Origin: Prevotellaceae bacterium
Lineage (GTDB): Bacteria > Bacteroidota > Bacteroidia > Bacteroidales > Bacteroidaceae
NCBI GenBank assembly: GCA_030536165.1
Contig: JAUNQM010000051.1
Coordinates: 1-10,983, forward strand
Reading direction: 5' to 3'
Length of the DNA: 10,983 nt
Below, one piece after another: positions 1 to 7,350 of this stretch. The position numbers were made by a program, and so were the translations under genes. The notes below the pieces were generated by a model. It saw only the letters and a program-made list of their open reading frames with translations. It searched no databases and was not told where the DNA came from. Every line of letters starts with the position of its first letter. Positions within the stretch are counted from its first letter, which is position 1.

Positions 1-10
1 GTAACAGTAG

Positions 11-40
11 TGACACCTGAGGTATAGAGGGCAAAAACAA
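11..40 (+). repeat. Copy of the CCTGAGG repeat unit at the left edge
   Basis: The 30 nt starting TGACACCTGAGGTAT match 7688-7717 at 25 of 30 positions, with a CCTGAGG core centred at 19. In both places the TTCGATTTGCAC element follows downstream and then a gene on the plus strand. More copies may lie to the left of the window. Confidence 0.65.
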
Positions 41-105
41 GCCTTTGCTTCGATTAAGTTATAATTCAAATGGGGTTATAAAGCACCATAAACGAAAAAA
101 AACGA

Positions 106-142
106 GTCTTTTATTTTGTATTGTCTTCGATTTGCACTAACT
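106..142 (+). repeat. 37-bp direct repeat, copy 1
   Basis: A 37-nt stretch here is repeated without mismatch at 194-230, a period of 88 bp. It contains the TTTTG of a -33 element and ends in TAACT. In this copy the following bases are CTCG, so the -7 box would read TAACTCTC and the TTTG half is absent. It therefore looks like a promoter copy that is incomplete or has decayed. A shorter relative (TCTTCGATTTGCAC, preceded by a T-rich run) lies at 7754-7767. Confidence 0.9.
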
Positions 143-193
143 CTCGCTTTGCGCAAATTAGGCTGCACCTCAACAATAAAAATAAAAAACTGC

Positions 194-230
194 GTCTTTT
201 ATTTTGTATTGTCTTCGATTTGCACTAACT
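194..230 (+). repeat. 37-bp direct repeat, copy 2
   Basis: This is the second perfect copy of the 37-nt sequence at 106-142. Here the sequence continues into TTGC, which completes a TAACTTTG -7 box, so this copy overlaps the likely promoter of the regulator gene starting at 249. Confidence 0.9.
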
Positions 231-233
231 TTG
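203..233 (+). promoter_or_regulatory. Bacteroidetes-type promoter for the sensor/regulator gene
   Basis: TTTG at 203-206, a 19-nt spacer and TAACTTTG at 226-233 match the Bacteroidetes sigma-ABfr consensus (TTTG, 19-21 nt, TAnnTTTG). Transcription would begin around 240, leaving only a very short leader before the ATG at 249. This argues against an upstream in-frame TTG at 204, which lies inside the -33 element. Confidence 0.75.
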
Positions 234-248
234 CAGTGCCGTAACAAA

Positions 249-3227
249 ATGAGAAGATACCTACTACTTTTGCTTATAGCCTTGTTTTTTAGCAGGGCGG
301 AATGCGAGCCCGACTTCAGAGTGAAAAGCATTGACGACATCACGATGAACTCGCTCGCTATAGATAAGATATTGCAGACCGACGACGGATTCGTCTGGTT
401 TTCAAGTAAGAACGGCCTTTTCCGATACGACAGTTACAGCACAATCAACTTCAAACTTTACAGCGCAGAACGCACTTACAACGACACAGAGGGCAACTTG
501 TGGTGCATAGAAGATGGCAACGCATATCTCTTCAACACCAAAGATTGCCGCTACATAAACGTGCTTGAGAAGTTTTCGAAAGATACCGGAAAGCGGTACA
601 ACATCAGCAAGATTCGCACAATGTCTGACGGTTTCACGTGGCTTCTATGCGACGACAACTCATGTCTGAGAATCGACAATAAGCATCCGCAGGACGATAT
701 AAAGGTTGTCTATAAGAACCACGACCCAATTACCACTATCTATGTAGATGCACAACAAAACACATGGTTGCTGGCCGACAATGCATCTTACACCTACAAA
801 AACGGCAAATTGCATAGAGAAGCCATCGTTGTTCGCCATTATGGCGTGACTGATGGTTGCGTGTGGTTACTTGACAAGTACGGACATCTCTGCTATTTCA
901 ACTATTCCACGCAAAAGATTACTGCCTACAAACCACTTGCAGATAAGCGTTTCGAGAAGATTTCAAGCACATCGAGCAACACGCTTTTCGCCACTTTAGG
1001 CAGCGAGTCGTACCAACTCGGGAAGAACGGGAAGGTGTTAGGAACCTACCCTACTACCGACACAGATGCCTTCTATGAGGAAAAAGGAGGTCGCATGTGG
1101 CACTTCCCTAACGTAAGATTCTACTGCGAAGACAAGTACGGCACCATCTGGGCAGCCACAAACGACGGGCGACTGCTCTACATCGACAAGAAGAGCGGAG
1201 AACTGAAGCAGAGTGTGAACATGCAGAAGTTCTCAACGGATTTGGACTTTGCCCTGAAAAACTACAAGCAGTATTTCATTGACTACCAGAAAAACCTATG
1301 GTTGCTTACCGACACTAAAGTCTATCATGTCACCTTCTTCAGGCGTCCACACGAGCGTATAATCGAAAATCTTGCAGTCCGAACTTTGTTCAAGGACAGC
1401 AAGCAACGCATCTGGGTGGCAGGACGAAACGAGCCTGTAGTGCGTATTTACGACAAGAATCTGACAGACTACAAGTGCCTTTCATCAAGCGGACAACTGA
1501 CCGCTGGCACATCAAGATTCAGCGACTTGGTTTGTGCTGTGCATGAAGACAAGGAGGGGAATATCTGGCTTGGAACAAGCAATAGCGGTCTGATTCAACT
1601 GAAAGAGACTGCCAACGGCTTCACAACAACCACATTTTCAACCGCCACAACACATGGCGCGCTAAAGACTAACAGCATTTCAGACATCACAGAAGACCGC
1701 CTCGGCCGACTTTGGATTGCCACCGAAAACGGTTTGCACTGTGCCAATAGCATCAATAGTGCCCTGCCTAAATTCATACGATTGAACGAAGGCGGCAAAG
1801 CTGATGGAAAGAGCAGCATGTTCAGCGGACTGACGATGACAAGCAAAGGCATCCTGTTCGCCTCTACGCCTGATGGATTGGTGATTGCTGATGCAAGGCA
1901 GAAAGACCTCAGACAAATAAAACTCCACAGGCATAAACGTGACAACACACGAAAAGAAAGCCTGAGTTCCAATACAATAATGGGCATCTCCGAGATGAAA
2001 AACGGACTAATGCTCATCTGCACAGAAACTGGCGGACTCAATCTTCTTGTCTCAAAGAACTGGCTCGATGAAAAACTCGACTTCACCACATTTGAAAGCC
2101 GCACTCGCGAACCGCTCAATGCTTGCCGCTGGGCTTTTGAACATAACAATGCTCTATACGTCTTCAGTTCAAGTCTGCTCACCATACTTACACGCGACAA
2201 GTATAGTGAAGTCATTGCACAGTCGCACATGAAGTATGCGCAACTCATGTTCTCAGAGGCAAAACCGCTTCAAATAGACAAAAACAAATGGCTGTGCGGA
2301 CTATACGACGGCTGCATATCAATCGATGTGGACGAACTTTCAACAGAAAACATTAAGCCGAAGTTCCATTTGATAATGGTGCAGAAAGGCAACAATGAGC
2401 CAGACTATTCCTATATGAATAAGGATTCTATAGTGTTAAACTCTAATGAGCGCGACCTTGTAGTTGATTTTGCTGCCCTCGACTATTCGGGACACTACGA
2501 TGCGAAATACGCTATCAACAAGAGCAAAGACGCTGACACGTGGCAATTCCTTGGCAAGAACAACCGCATTTCATTCGTCGGCATGTCGCCAGGTGAATAT
2601 CATTACTTCATCAGATATACCAGTTCAAACGGCATTTGGATTGACGATGAGTTTGAACTTACGATTATCGTCAAGCCTAAGTTTTGGGAAACTGCATGGG
2701 CACAAATATTATTCGTGCTGCTCCTTGCATTGATTATATTCCTCTCTATAAGGCATTATAATTATGTAAAGAATATAAAGCAGCAGCAAAAGGACACGCT
2801 GAACGCATACATGGAATTGCTCAACCATCGTGCAAAAGAAGAACAAGACACCGCCGAGAAAAGTGTTGCTGCGGCTCCGAAAGTGCAAATAGAATCGCAG
2901 AGCGACGAGATGATTAAGCGCGTCATGGCGTTTATCGAGCAGCACCTCAGCGATTCCGACGTTAACATTGACGACATGGCTTCGGCAGCGGCAGTCAGCA
3001 AGAGCATGCTGCACGTAAAGATAAAGGAGATATTAGGTGTTACTCCTGGCAAACTGATAACCGAAGCAAGGATAAAGAAGGCTTGCGATATGCTTGCCGA
3101 CGAAAGCCTTTCGATAACTGAGATTGCATTCTCTTGCGGATTCTCCGACCCTAAGTATTTCAGCCGTAGCTTTAAGAAAGCCACAGGCGAAACACCTTCC
3201 GACTATAGAACAAAGGTAACAAGTTAG
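249..3227 (+). CDS. Membrane-spanning sensor/AraC-type regulator (two-component-like, without kinase)
   Basis: This is a 992-residue one-component transcription regulator that probably senses a periplasmic signal, in Bacteroidetes often a glycan breakdown product, and binds DNA from the inner membrane. An N-terminal signal peptide or anchor (MRRYLLLLLIALFF) is followed by beta-propeller-type repeats, for example around 43-60 (DDGFVWFSSKNGLFRYD), 434-448 and 483-497. A Y_Y_Y-like immunoglobulin-fold domain lies at about 727-812 and one membrane helix at about 817-834. A short linker that may form a coiled coil (about 840-885) leads to an AraC-type double helix-turn-helix at about 890-990, with the motif ITEIAFSCGFSDPKYFSRSFKK. 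Classical hybrid two-component systems carry HisKA, HATPase and receiver domains between the membrane helix and AraC; none are present, and there is no room for them. The ATG at 249 is chosen because the promoter ends at 233. The gene converges on a CvfB-type gene. No target operon is in the window. Confidence 0.93.
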   Translation: MRRYLLLLLIALFFSRAECEPDFRVKSIDDITMNSLAIDKILQTDDGFVWFSSKNGLFRYDSYSTINFKLYSAERTYNDTEGNLWCIEDGNAYLFNTKDCRYINVLEKFSKDTGKRYNISKIRTMSDGFTWLLCDDNSCLRIDNKHPQDDIKVVYKNHDPITTIYVDAQQNTWLLADNASYTYKNGKLHREAIVVRHYGVTDGCVWLLDKYGHLCYFNYSTQKITAYKPLADKRFEKISSTSSNTLFATLGSESYQLGKNGKVLGTYPTTDTDAFYEEKGGRMWHFPNVRFYCEDKYGTIWAATNDGRLLYIDKKSGELKQSVNMQKFSTDLDFALKNYKQYFIDYQKNLWLLTDTKVYHVTFFRRPHERIIENLAVRTLFKDSKQRIWVAGRNEPVVRIYDKNLTDYKCLSSSGQLTAGTSRFSDLVCAVHEDKEGNIWLGTSNSGLIQLKETANGFTTTTFSTATTHGALKTNSISDITEDRLGRLWIATENGLHCANSINSALPKFIRLNEGGKADGKSSMFSGLTMTSKGILFASTPDGLVIADARQKDLRQIKLHRHKRDNTRKESLSSNTIMGISEMKNGLMLICTETGGLNLLVSKNWLDEKLDFTTFESRTREPLNACRWAFEHNNALYVFSSSLLTILTRDKYSEVIAQSHMKYAQLMFSEAKPLQIDKNKWLCGLYDGCISIDVDELSTENIKPKFHLIMVQKGNNEPDYSYMNKDSIVLNSNERDLVVDFAALDYSGHYDAKYAINKSKDADTWQFLGKNNRISFVGMSPGEYHYFIRYTSSNGIWIDDEFELTIIVKPKFWETAWAQILFVLLLALIIFLSIRHYNYVKNIKQQQKDTLNAYMELLNHRAKEEQDTAEKSVAAAPKVQIESQSDEMIKRVMAFIEQHLSDSDVNIDDMASAAAVSKSMLHVKIKEILGVTPGKLITEARIKKACDMLADESLSITEIAFSCGFSDPKYFSRSFKKATGETPSDYRTKVTS

Positions 3228-3289
3228 TCGTTTGGTATAACCTATAGCAACTATCACATCTATAGCAACTATAGAAAAACCAAACAACT
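3226..3289. terminator. Possible bidirectional terminator between convergent genes
   Basis: AGTCGTTTGGT (3226-3236) and ACCAAACAACT (3279-3289) form an imperfect inverted repeat, 10 of 11 paired. It spans the 60-bp gap between the regulator stop (3225-3227) and the CvfB-type stop (3288-3290) and touches both stop codons. The loop is long (42 nt) and holds the duplicated CTATAGCAACTAT motif, which contains the palindrome CTATAG. There is no strong T-run on the plus strand, so the terminator role is inference. Confidence 0.4.
3242..3272. repeat. Short tandem repeat CTATAGCAACTAT, two copies
   Basis: CTATAGCAACTAT occurs at 3242-3254 and again at 3260-3272, a period of 18 bp. The second copy runs on to CTATAGCAACTATAG. 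A 13-of-15 match in the opposite orientation occurs at 7569-7583, which suggests a dispersed intergenic element. Confidence 0.8.
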
Positions 3290-4124
3290 ACTCAACCAAA
3301 AATATTCCCTCTGGCGTTATTTCTATCAGATGCTTTTTATAGAGATCGCCCACACCTTTCTTGAAAACTTTCTTACTGACGTGGAAACGGTCATAGATGT
3401 CTTCGGCAGGACTCTTGTCGTGCAGGAAGCAACGACCACCGTTGTTCTGAAGATAGAAAAGCAACTGGTCTGAGAATTCTTCCGTATGCTGGCGTCCTGT
3501 AGTCTGCAGCATCACATCAATCTTTCCATCTTCGCGCACTTGGTCTATGTAAGCCTCAATACGGTCGCCCGTGTGAAGGTTACGGAATATCTGGTTATCG
3601 TAAATGAGTCCAGGGTATTTATTGTCGATGATAACCTTGAAACCTAACTCGGTCTTTTGCCATACAAGCAGTTTTACTTTGTCGCCATGCTTATATGGAG
3701 CAGGCTCAGTTGACATAAACTTCTCGACCTTTGCCGATGCCATGATGCGGAAACTATCTTCATCAATATGGACATGGACGATGTAACTGTTTCCTATCTC
3801 CATCCGCTTCTTCTGTTCACGGAATGGACAGAAAAGGTCTTTCATCAGTCCCCAATCAAGGAATGCGCCGTATTCATTCACCCATGAACACTTGAGATAA
3901 GCAAAGTCGCCTACCTGAGCAAGCGGTTCGAGTGTCGTGGCAATGAGACGTTCGTCTGCATCCAAATAGAGAAACACATCGAGCACATCGCCTATCCTCG
4001 TCCCTTCGGGCACATAACGCGTCGGAAGCAATATCTTGTCTTCGTCTTTTCCTGCGTCAAGATACAATCCGAAATCTACTTTCTTTACAACTTTCAGTTT
4101 ATTAAACTTGCCTAATTCTATCAT
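3288..4124 (-). CDS. cvfB: CvfB/YitL-type S1 RNA-binding protein
   Basis: This 278-residue protein resembles CvfB (YitL), an RNA-binding protein with S1-like domains and a C-terminal winged helix. In Firmicutes it affects virulence-factor expression; its role in Bacteroidetes is not established. The sequence shows three S1-like units: about 1-65 (VDFGLYLDAG and ILLPTRYVP), about 70-132 (GAFLDWGLMKDLFCP) and about 145-208 (GFKVIIDNKYPGLIYDNQIF). A winged-helix-like tail at about 215-278 contains FHVSKKVFKKGVGDLYK and IEITPEGIFLVE. The length is typical of the family. The ATG at 4124-4122 overlaps the TGA of the upstream ABC ATPase gene (4123-4121) as ATGA, so the two are probably translationally coupled. 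The family assignment is strong and the cellular role is inference. Confidence 0.9.
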   Translation of the reverse strand: MIELGKFNKLKVVKKVDFGLYLDAGKDEDKILLPTRYVPEGTRIGDVLDVFLYLDADERLIATTLEPLAQVGDFAYLKCSWVNEYGAFLDWGLMKDLFCPFREQKKRMEIGNSYIVHVHIDEDSFRIMASAKVEKFMSTEPAPYKHGDKVKLLVWQKTELGFKVIIDNKYPGLIYDNQIFRNLHTGDRIEAYIDQVREDGKIDVMLQTTGRQHTEEFSDQLLFYLQNNGGRCFLHDKSPAEDIYDRFHVSKKVFKKGVGDLYKKHLIEITPEGIFLVE

Positions 4125-4837
4125 AGTGTTTCGTCGGTTGTTTCGTTATTTTCTTCGGTTTCAGCGAGAGATTCGTTCTTTGCCTCTAAGCGAATCTGCC
4201 CATCACACATCTCTATTTTCCTGTCGCATATATTAGCCAGACCTTCGTCATGAGTCACGATAACGAAAGTCTGTCCGAACTTATCACGCAACTGGAAGAA
4301 CAACTGATGCAGTTCCTCTTTATTCTTTGTGTCGAGTGAACCTGATGGCTCGTCGGCTAAGACTACAGAAGGATTGTTGATCAATGCCCTTGCAACTGCC
4401 ACACGTTGTTTCTCACCGCCTGACAATTGGTTTGGCTTATGTTCAGCACGGTCGCTGAGGTTCATAAACTCAAGCAGTTCCTTTGCCCTGCGCTTCGCTT
4501 CCTTTACGGGTGTTCCTGCAATAAAAGCCGGAATCATAATGTTTTCAATTGCCGTGAACTCTGGTAGTAACTGGTGGAACTGAAAGACAAACCCGATGTT
4601 CTTATTGCGGAAGTCAGAGAGTTTCTTCTTGCTCAGTTTGCTTGTGTTCACGCCGTCGATTACGACTTCCCCGCTGTCGGCCTTGTCGAGAGTGCCTATT
4701 ATCTGAAGCAACGTGGTCTTTCCCGCGCCACTTGGTCCAACGATACTAACTATCTCGCCCTTTTCTATTTTAAGGTCGATGCCTTTCAGCACTTGAAGGC
4801 TGCCAAAGCTTTTTGTTATATTCTCTATTTTTATCAT
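4121..4837 (-). CDS. lolD: LolD/MacB-type ABC transporter ATP-binding protein
   Basis: This is a 238-residue ATPase of the LolD/MacB (FtsE-like) ABC family. LolD powers the LolCE complex that releases lipoproteins from the inner membrane for transport to the outer membrane. All nucleotide-binding motifs are intact: Walker A GPSGAGKTT (34-42), Q-loop Q86, signature LSGGEKQR (138-145), Walker B VVLADEPSG with E163, and switch His H196 in VIVTHDE. ENIMIPAFIAG after the Q-loop is typical of LolD. An acidic, low-complexity tail (about 217-238) extends past the usual end. No permease gene lies nearby, so the partner must be encoded elsewhere. It overlaps the CvfB-type gene by 4 nt (ATGA). It lies 55 nt after the antiporter stop with no clear promoter in the gap, so it may be co-transcribed with the antiporter. 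Confidence 0.9.
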   Translation of the reverse strand: MIKIENITKSFGSLQVLKGIDLKIEKGEIVSIVGPSGAGKTTLLQIIGTLDKADSGEVVIDGVNTSKLSKKKLSDFRNKNIGFVFQFHQLLPEFTAIENIMIPAFIAGTPVKEAKRRAKELLEFMNLSDRAEHKPNQLSGGEKQRVAVARALINNPSVVLADEPSGSLDTKNKEELHQLFFQLRDKFGQTFVIVTHDEGLANICDRKIEMCDGQIRLEAKNESLAETEENNETTDETL

Positions 4838-4892
4838 GTTTGCTGAAGAATTAAACTATGTTTCCCAGCATAGCCGGAATTGATAGAAGTTC

Positions 4893-6986
4893 TTAAACAT
4901 TGGTAAACGTCATTGCCTCTGGTTGTTTTCCGAATTGGTCAGGGAAGATGACAAGCTGGTTACATTCCGCCAACTCTTGCGTGAGGTGCAAAGGCAGACG
5001 GTCGAAGTTCGATTGATACGAAAGCGTGCCCTTGCGTGCAGTCACTACTATTAGCAAATGGTCGTGTGCTACACTTGAGCCCAACTGTGCAAGTCCATCC
5101 CAGCTACTCATCTCCACGTATTCTGCTGCAATGCTCTTATGCTTGTGCATCATATAGTCGCGCAGAAGCTGAAGTATGTGTTCCTTTCCACGAAAGACAA
5201 TCCTACACGACAAGTTCTCAGCCATCCTTGCCACACGCTCTGCCCAGCGGTAGAAGCCTGGTTCATACTGTGCATTGTTAGGGATGACCACATGTATCTT
5301 TCTTATCGTGCTCAATGGTTGCTTAAGATTTACGAGCATAATCTGGCGATAAACCTGACTCGTCAGTTCCTCTATCAAGTAACCGTACGACGTAGTTGTC
5401 GCGCCTTCCACCATGAAGTGAGTGCCTGCAACGAGTTCACTGGCGTCGTATTCCTTGAAAGCATGCGTGATGCCGTTTGCAAGATTCGTAGCAAGACGTG
5501 TCTGCGTCTGCATACGCACATCCATACTTGCCGCAGCCTTCTCAAGGCGTTCGAGCAGTTCTCGTCCTTCTCGTTGCTTCGGTATGCTATGAGGGTCATC
5601 GTTCACAACATTCAGCGCAATCAGTCCTCGATTGAGTTTCTGGTTACGTGTCAACACTGCAGTATTAATAAGCGACATTGCTTTCTTCTCGTCTTTCACA
5701 AGCACAAGTATCTTCTCGTCATCGGCTTCATACTCTCCCGACGAAGCCGTCTCGTCGCGTGTGATAAGCACCAGCTTCTTGGCTGCGTGTTCGGTAACGA
5801 ACGATGATATGATACATGTTATGAGTATCATCATCACAATACCATTCAGTATGTCGTCGCCCATCAAGACTTCGCCTCCATTTGTTGTAAGTCTCGTGCC
5901 GACCATCATTATCGCAATGGCACCTGCTGCGTGAGCCGTCGTAAGCCCAAACATCACATGTCCGTCTGTCCAACTCATCTTTAATATACGCGCGCACGCA
6001 TAAGCAGCGATTCCCTTGCCTAATGTTCCGAGCACAACCATGAAAAGGATTATGTCGATTGCCGACGGATTGCCGTAGAGTGAACGAATGTTTATCATCA
6101 TGCCCACGCCTATGAGGAAGTAAGGAATGAAGAGTGCATTGCCCACAAATTCAATTCTATTCATCAACGGCGACACCTTCGGGATGTATCTGTTCAGTAT
6201 CAATCCTGCAAGGAACGCACCGAGTATGCCCTCGATTCCACAAAGTTGTGCACATGCAGCCGTGGCACATAGGATAACTATGACAAAAATAAACTGCAAC
6301 ACCGAGTCGGAATAGCGACGCAAGAAAGCACGTGTGATACGCGGAATTATAAAGATTGCGCCCACGCCAAACAATACAATCTTTGCCGCAAAGATGCCCC
6401 AGAACATCAGTGTCTTCAGTCCCATAGCAACACGGTCATCGCCTTCAAGTTCCCACGAACTCGACACCGCAGCAACCACTATCAGCGAAAGCAGCAACGA
6501 TATCATCGTACCACCGACACTATAGCTCACGCTCTTATGTCGTCCAAGTCCGTAACGGCTGATTATCGGATAGGCTATAAGTGTATTCGATGAGAGTATG
6601 CAACTCATCAGCAACGACTTTGCTCCGTTGAATCCAAGCAGATAACGGCTGCATACAAACGTCAGCGCAAACGGAATGGCAAACGTAGCAAGACCAAAGA
6701 GAAGATAGCGGACACCATTCTTAAACAGACTTCGCGTGTCCATCTCAAGCGCTGCGAGGAACATGATATAGTTCAGTCCGACCTGCCCAAACAACTCAAA
6801 CGACTTGTCGCGAGCCAGTATGTTCAAGCCAAACGGACCTATTACCACGCCTGCTATTATCATTCCGAGTATGTACGGAATCTTTAACGGGCGTAGCACC
6901 ATTGGCGCAAGCAGAATAATCAGCAGCACCAACAGGAATATCCATGTAGAGTCGGTTATCGGTAAATGCGAAAAGACACTCTCCAT
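4893..6986 (-). CDS. CPA2-type cation:proton antiporter with universal-stress-like C-terminus
   Basis: This 697-residue inner-membrane protein probably exchanges Na+ or K+ for protons. Residues 1 to about 405 form about 12 hydrophobic helices of the CPA2 (KefB/NapA-like) family, including KIPYILGMIIAGVVIGPFG (35-53), IEGILGAFLAGLILNRYIP (251-269) and AHAAGAIAIMMVG (351-363). Residues about 424-697 form a soluble region resembling tandem UspA-like domains (ILVLVKDEKKAMSLINTA; LLIVVTARKG). The aspartate usually expected in the ion-binding helix near residue 160 appears to be replaced (GGTMISLLLSL). The ATG at 6986 is preferred over an in-frame TTG at 6992 two codons upstream. A promoter lies at 7007-7037. 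It is the first gene of a possible unit with lolD and cvfB. The family is clear; the ion is not. Confidence 0.9.
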   Translation of the reverse strand: MESVFSHLPITDSTWIFLLVLLIILLAPMVLRPLKIPYILGMIIAGVVIGPFGLNILARDKSFELFGQVGLNYIMFLAALEMDTRSLFKNGVRYLLFGLATFAIPFALTFVCSRYLLGFNGAKSLLMSCILSSNTLIAYPIISRYGLGRHKSVSYSVGGTMISLLLSLIVVAAVSSSWELEGDDRVAMGLKTLMFWGIFAAKIVLFGVGAIFIIPRITRAFLRRYSDSVLQFIFVIVILCATAACAQLCGIEGILGAFLAGLILNRYIPKVSPLMNRIEFVGNALFIPYFLIGVGMMINIRSLYGNPSAIDIILFMVVLGTLGKGIAAYACARILKMSWTDGHVMFGLTTAHAAGAIAIMMVGTRLTTNGGEVLMGDDILNGIVMMILITCIISSFVTEHAAKKLVLITRDETASSGEYEADDEKILVLVKDEKKAMSLINTAVLTRNQKLNRGLIALNVVNDDPHSIPKQREGRELLERLEKAAASMDVRMQTQTRLATNLANGITHAFKEYDASELVAGTHFMVEGATTTSYGYLIEELTSQVYRQIMLVNLKQPLSTIRKIHVVIPNNAQYEPGFYRWAERVARMAENLSCRIVFRGKEHILQLLRDYMMHKHKSIAAEYVEMSSWDGLAQLGSSVAHDHLLIVVTARKGTLSYQSNFDRLPLHLTQELAECNQLVIFPDQFGKQPEAMTFTNV

Positions 6987-7006
6987 CGTCAACTTGAATT
7001 ATGGCG

Positions 7007-7037
7007 CAAAATTACAAAATAAATGCCAACTATTCAA
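7007..7037 (-). promoter_or_regulatory. Bacteroidetes-type promoter for the antiporter gene
   Basis: On the minus strand, CTTG (TTG at 7037-7035), a 20-nt spacer and TAATTTTG (7014-7007) match the -33/-7 consensus with one mismatch in the -33 box. Transcription would begin near 7000, just before the ATG at 6986. Confidence 0.6.
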
Positions 7038-7051
7038 GTTTTTTATAAGAT

Positions 7052-7089
7052 AAAAAAGATTTATTGCGTCTTAAAGGCAAAATCGCAAT
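7052..7089 (-). terminator. Possible terminator of the His-rich mini-gene
   Basis: Read on the minus strand, ATTGCG (7089-7084) pairs with CGCAAT (7068-7063) across a 15-nt loop and is followed by AAATC and six T residues (7057-7052). The stem is only 6 bp, so this is a weak call. Its position between the mini-gene and the antiporter promoter fits. Confidence 0.35.
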
Positions 7090-7096
7090 TGCATTC

Positions 7097-7115
7097 ACAT
7101 AATTGTCAATTATGT
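7097..7115. repeat. 19-nt AT-rich palindrome at the end of the His-rich mini-gene
   Basis: ACATAATTGTCAATTATGT has 9-bp arms around a single central base. On the minus strand it begins at the last base of the TAA codon (7117-7115) that ends the His-rich gene. It could be part of the transcription end or a protein-binding site. Confidence 0.7.
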
Positions 7116-7291
7116 TACACCTTCTGCAAAATTGCCATAACTATGAGTGCAACCAATGCAACCACAGCTAATATCTTCACTCAAAAGAACACCTTGCGCA
7201 AAGCTCGGCGCACCTTACTGCGCTTGGTGCTACTATGATGACGGTGGTGGTGATGATGGTGATGATGACGCACCTGTTCCGTTTCGTTCAC
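7115..7291 (-). pseudogene. Tiny His-rich, basic, membrane-segment gene with an in-frame TGA
   Basis: From a GTG at 7291 the minus strand encodes 36 residues: MNETEQVR, then eight histidines, RHHSST, and a basic stretch KRSKVRRALRKVFF. A TGA follows at 7183-7181. The same frame then runs on for 21 codons encoding a classic membrane helix (VKILAVVALVALIVMAIL, then QKV) before TAA at 7117-7115. A His-rich head, positive patch and hydrophobic helix is a coherent plan for a small membrane protein with the head in the cytoplasm, so the TGA probably splits one original gene of 58 residues. A promoter (7319-7350) lies just upstream and hairpins lie at the end. An in-frame TGA 9 nt upstream of the GTG bounds the start. 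I do not know its function; metal binding by the histidines is a guess. It could be a pseudogene, a sequencing error or a read-through case. Overlapping open frames on the plus strand look like shadows. Confidence 0.55.
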
Positions 7292-7318
7292 GTTTTCAAA
7301 TCATTTTAAGTTAGCTTG

Positions 7319-7350
7319 CAAATATAATCACTTTTCCAAAAACCGCCAAA
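7319..7350 (-). promoter_or_regulatory. Bacteroidetes-type promoter for the His-rich mini-gene
   Basis: On the minus strand, TTTG (7350-7347), a 20-nt spacer and TATATTTG (7326-7319) fit the -33/-7 consensus exactly. The GTG start at 7291 lies 27 nt beyond the -7 box. A TTTTCTTGAAGAAAA palindrome abuts the -33 side. Confidence 0.65.

Noticed and set aside
204..248. In-frame TTG extension of the regulator by 15 residues
   Set aside because: The TTG lies in the -33 box and the extension covers the -7 box of a consensus promoter; the ATG at 249 begins a clean signal sequence.
1595..2248. Open frame of 217 codons on the minus strand inside the regulator gene
   Set aside because: It is antisense to the propeller repeats and has low-complexity Ser/Leu/Val-rich content with no family features.
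5139..5807. Open frame of 222 codons on the plus strand inside the antiporter gene
   Set aside because: It is antisense to a clearly coding gene, has no recognisable domain, and is biased in composition as expected of a shadow frame.
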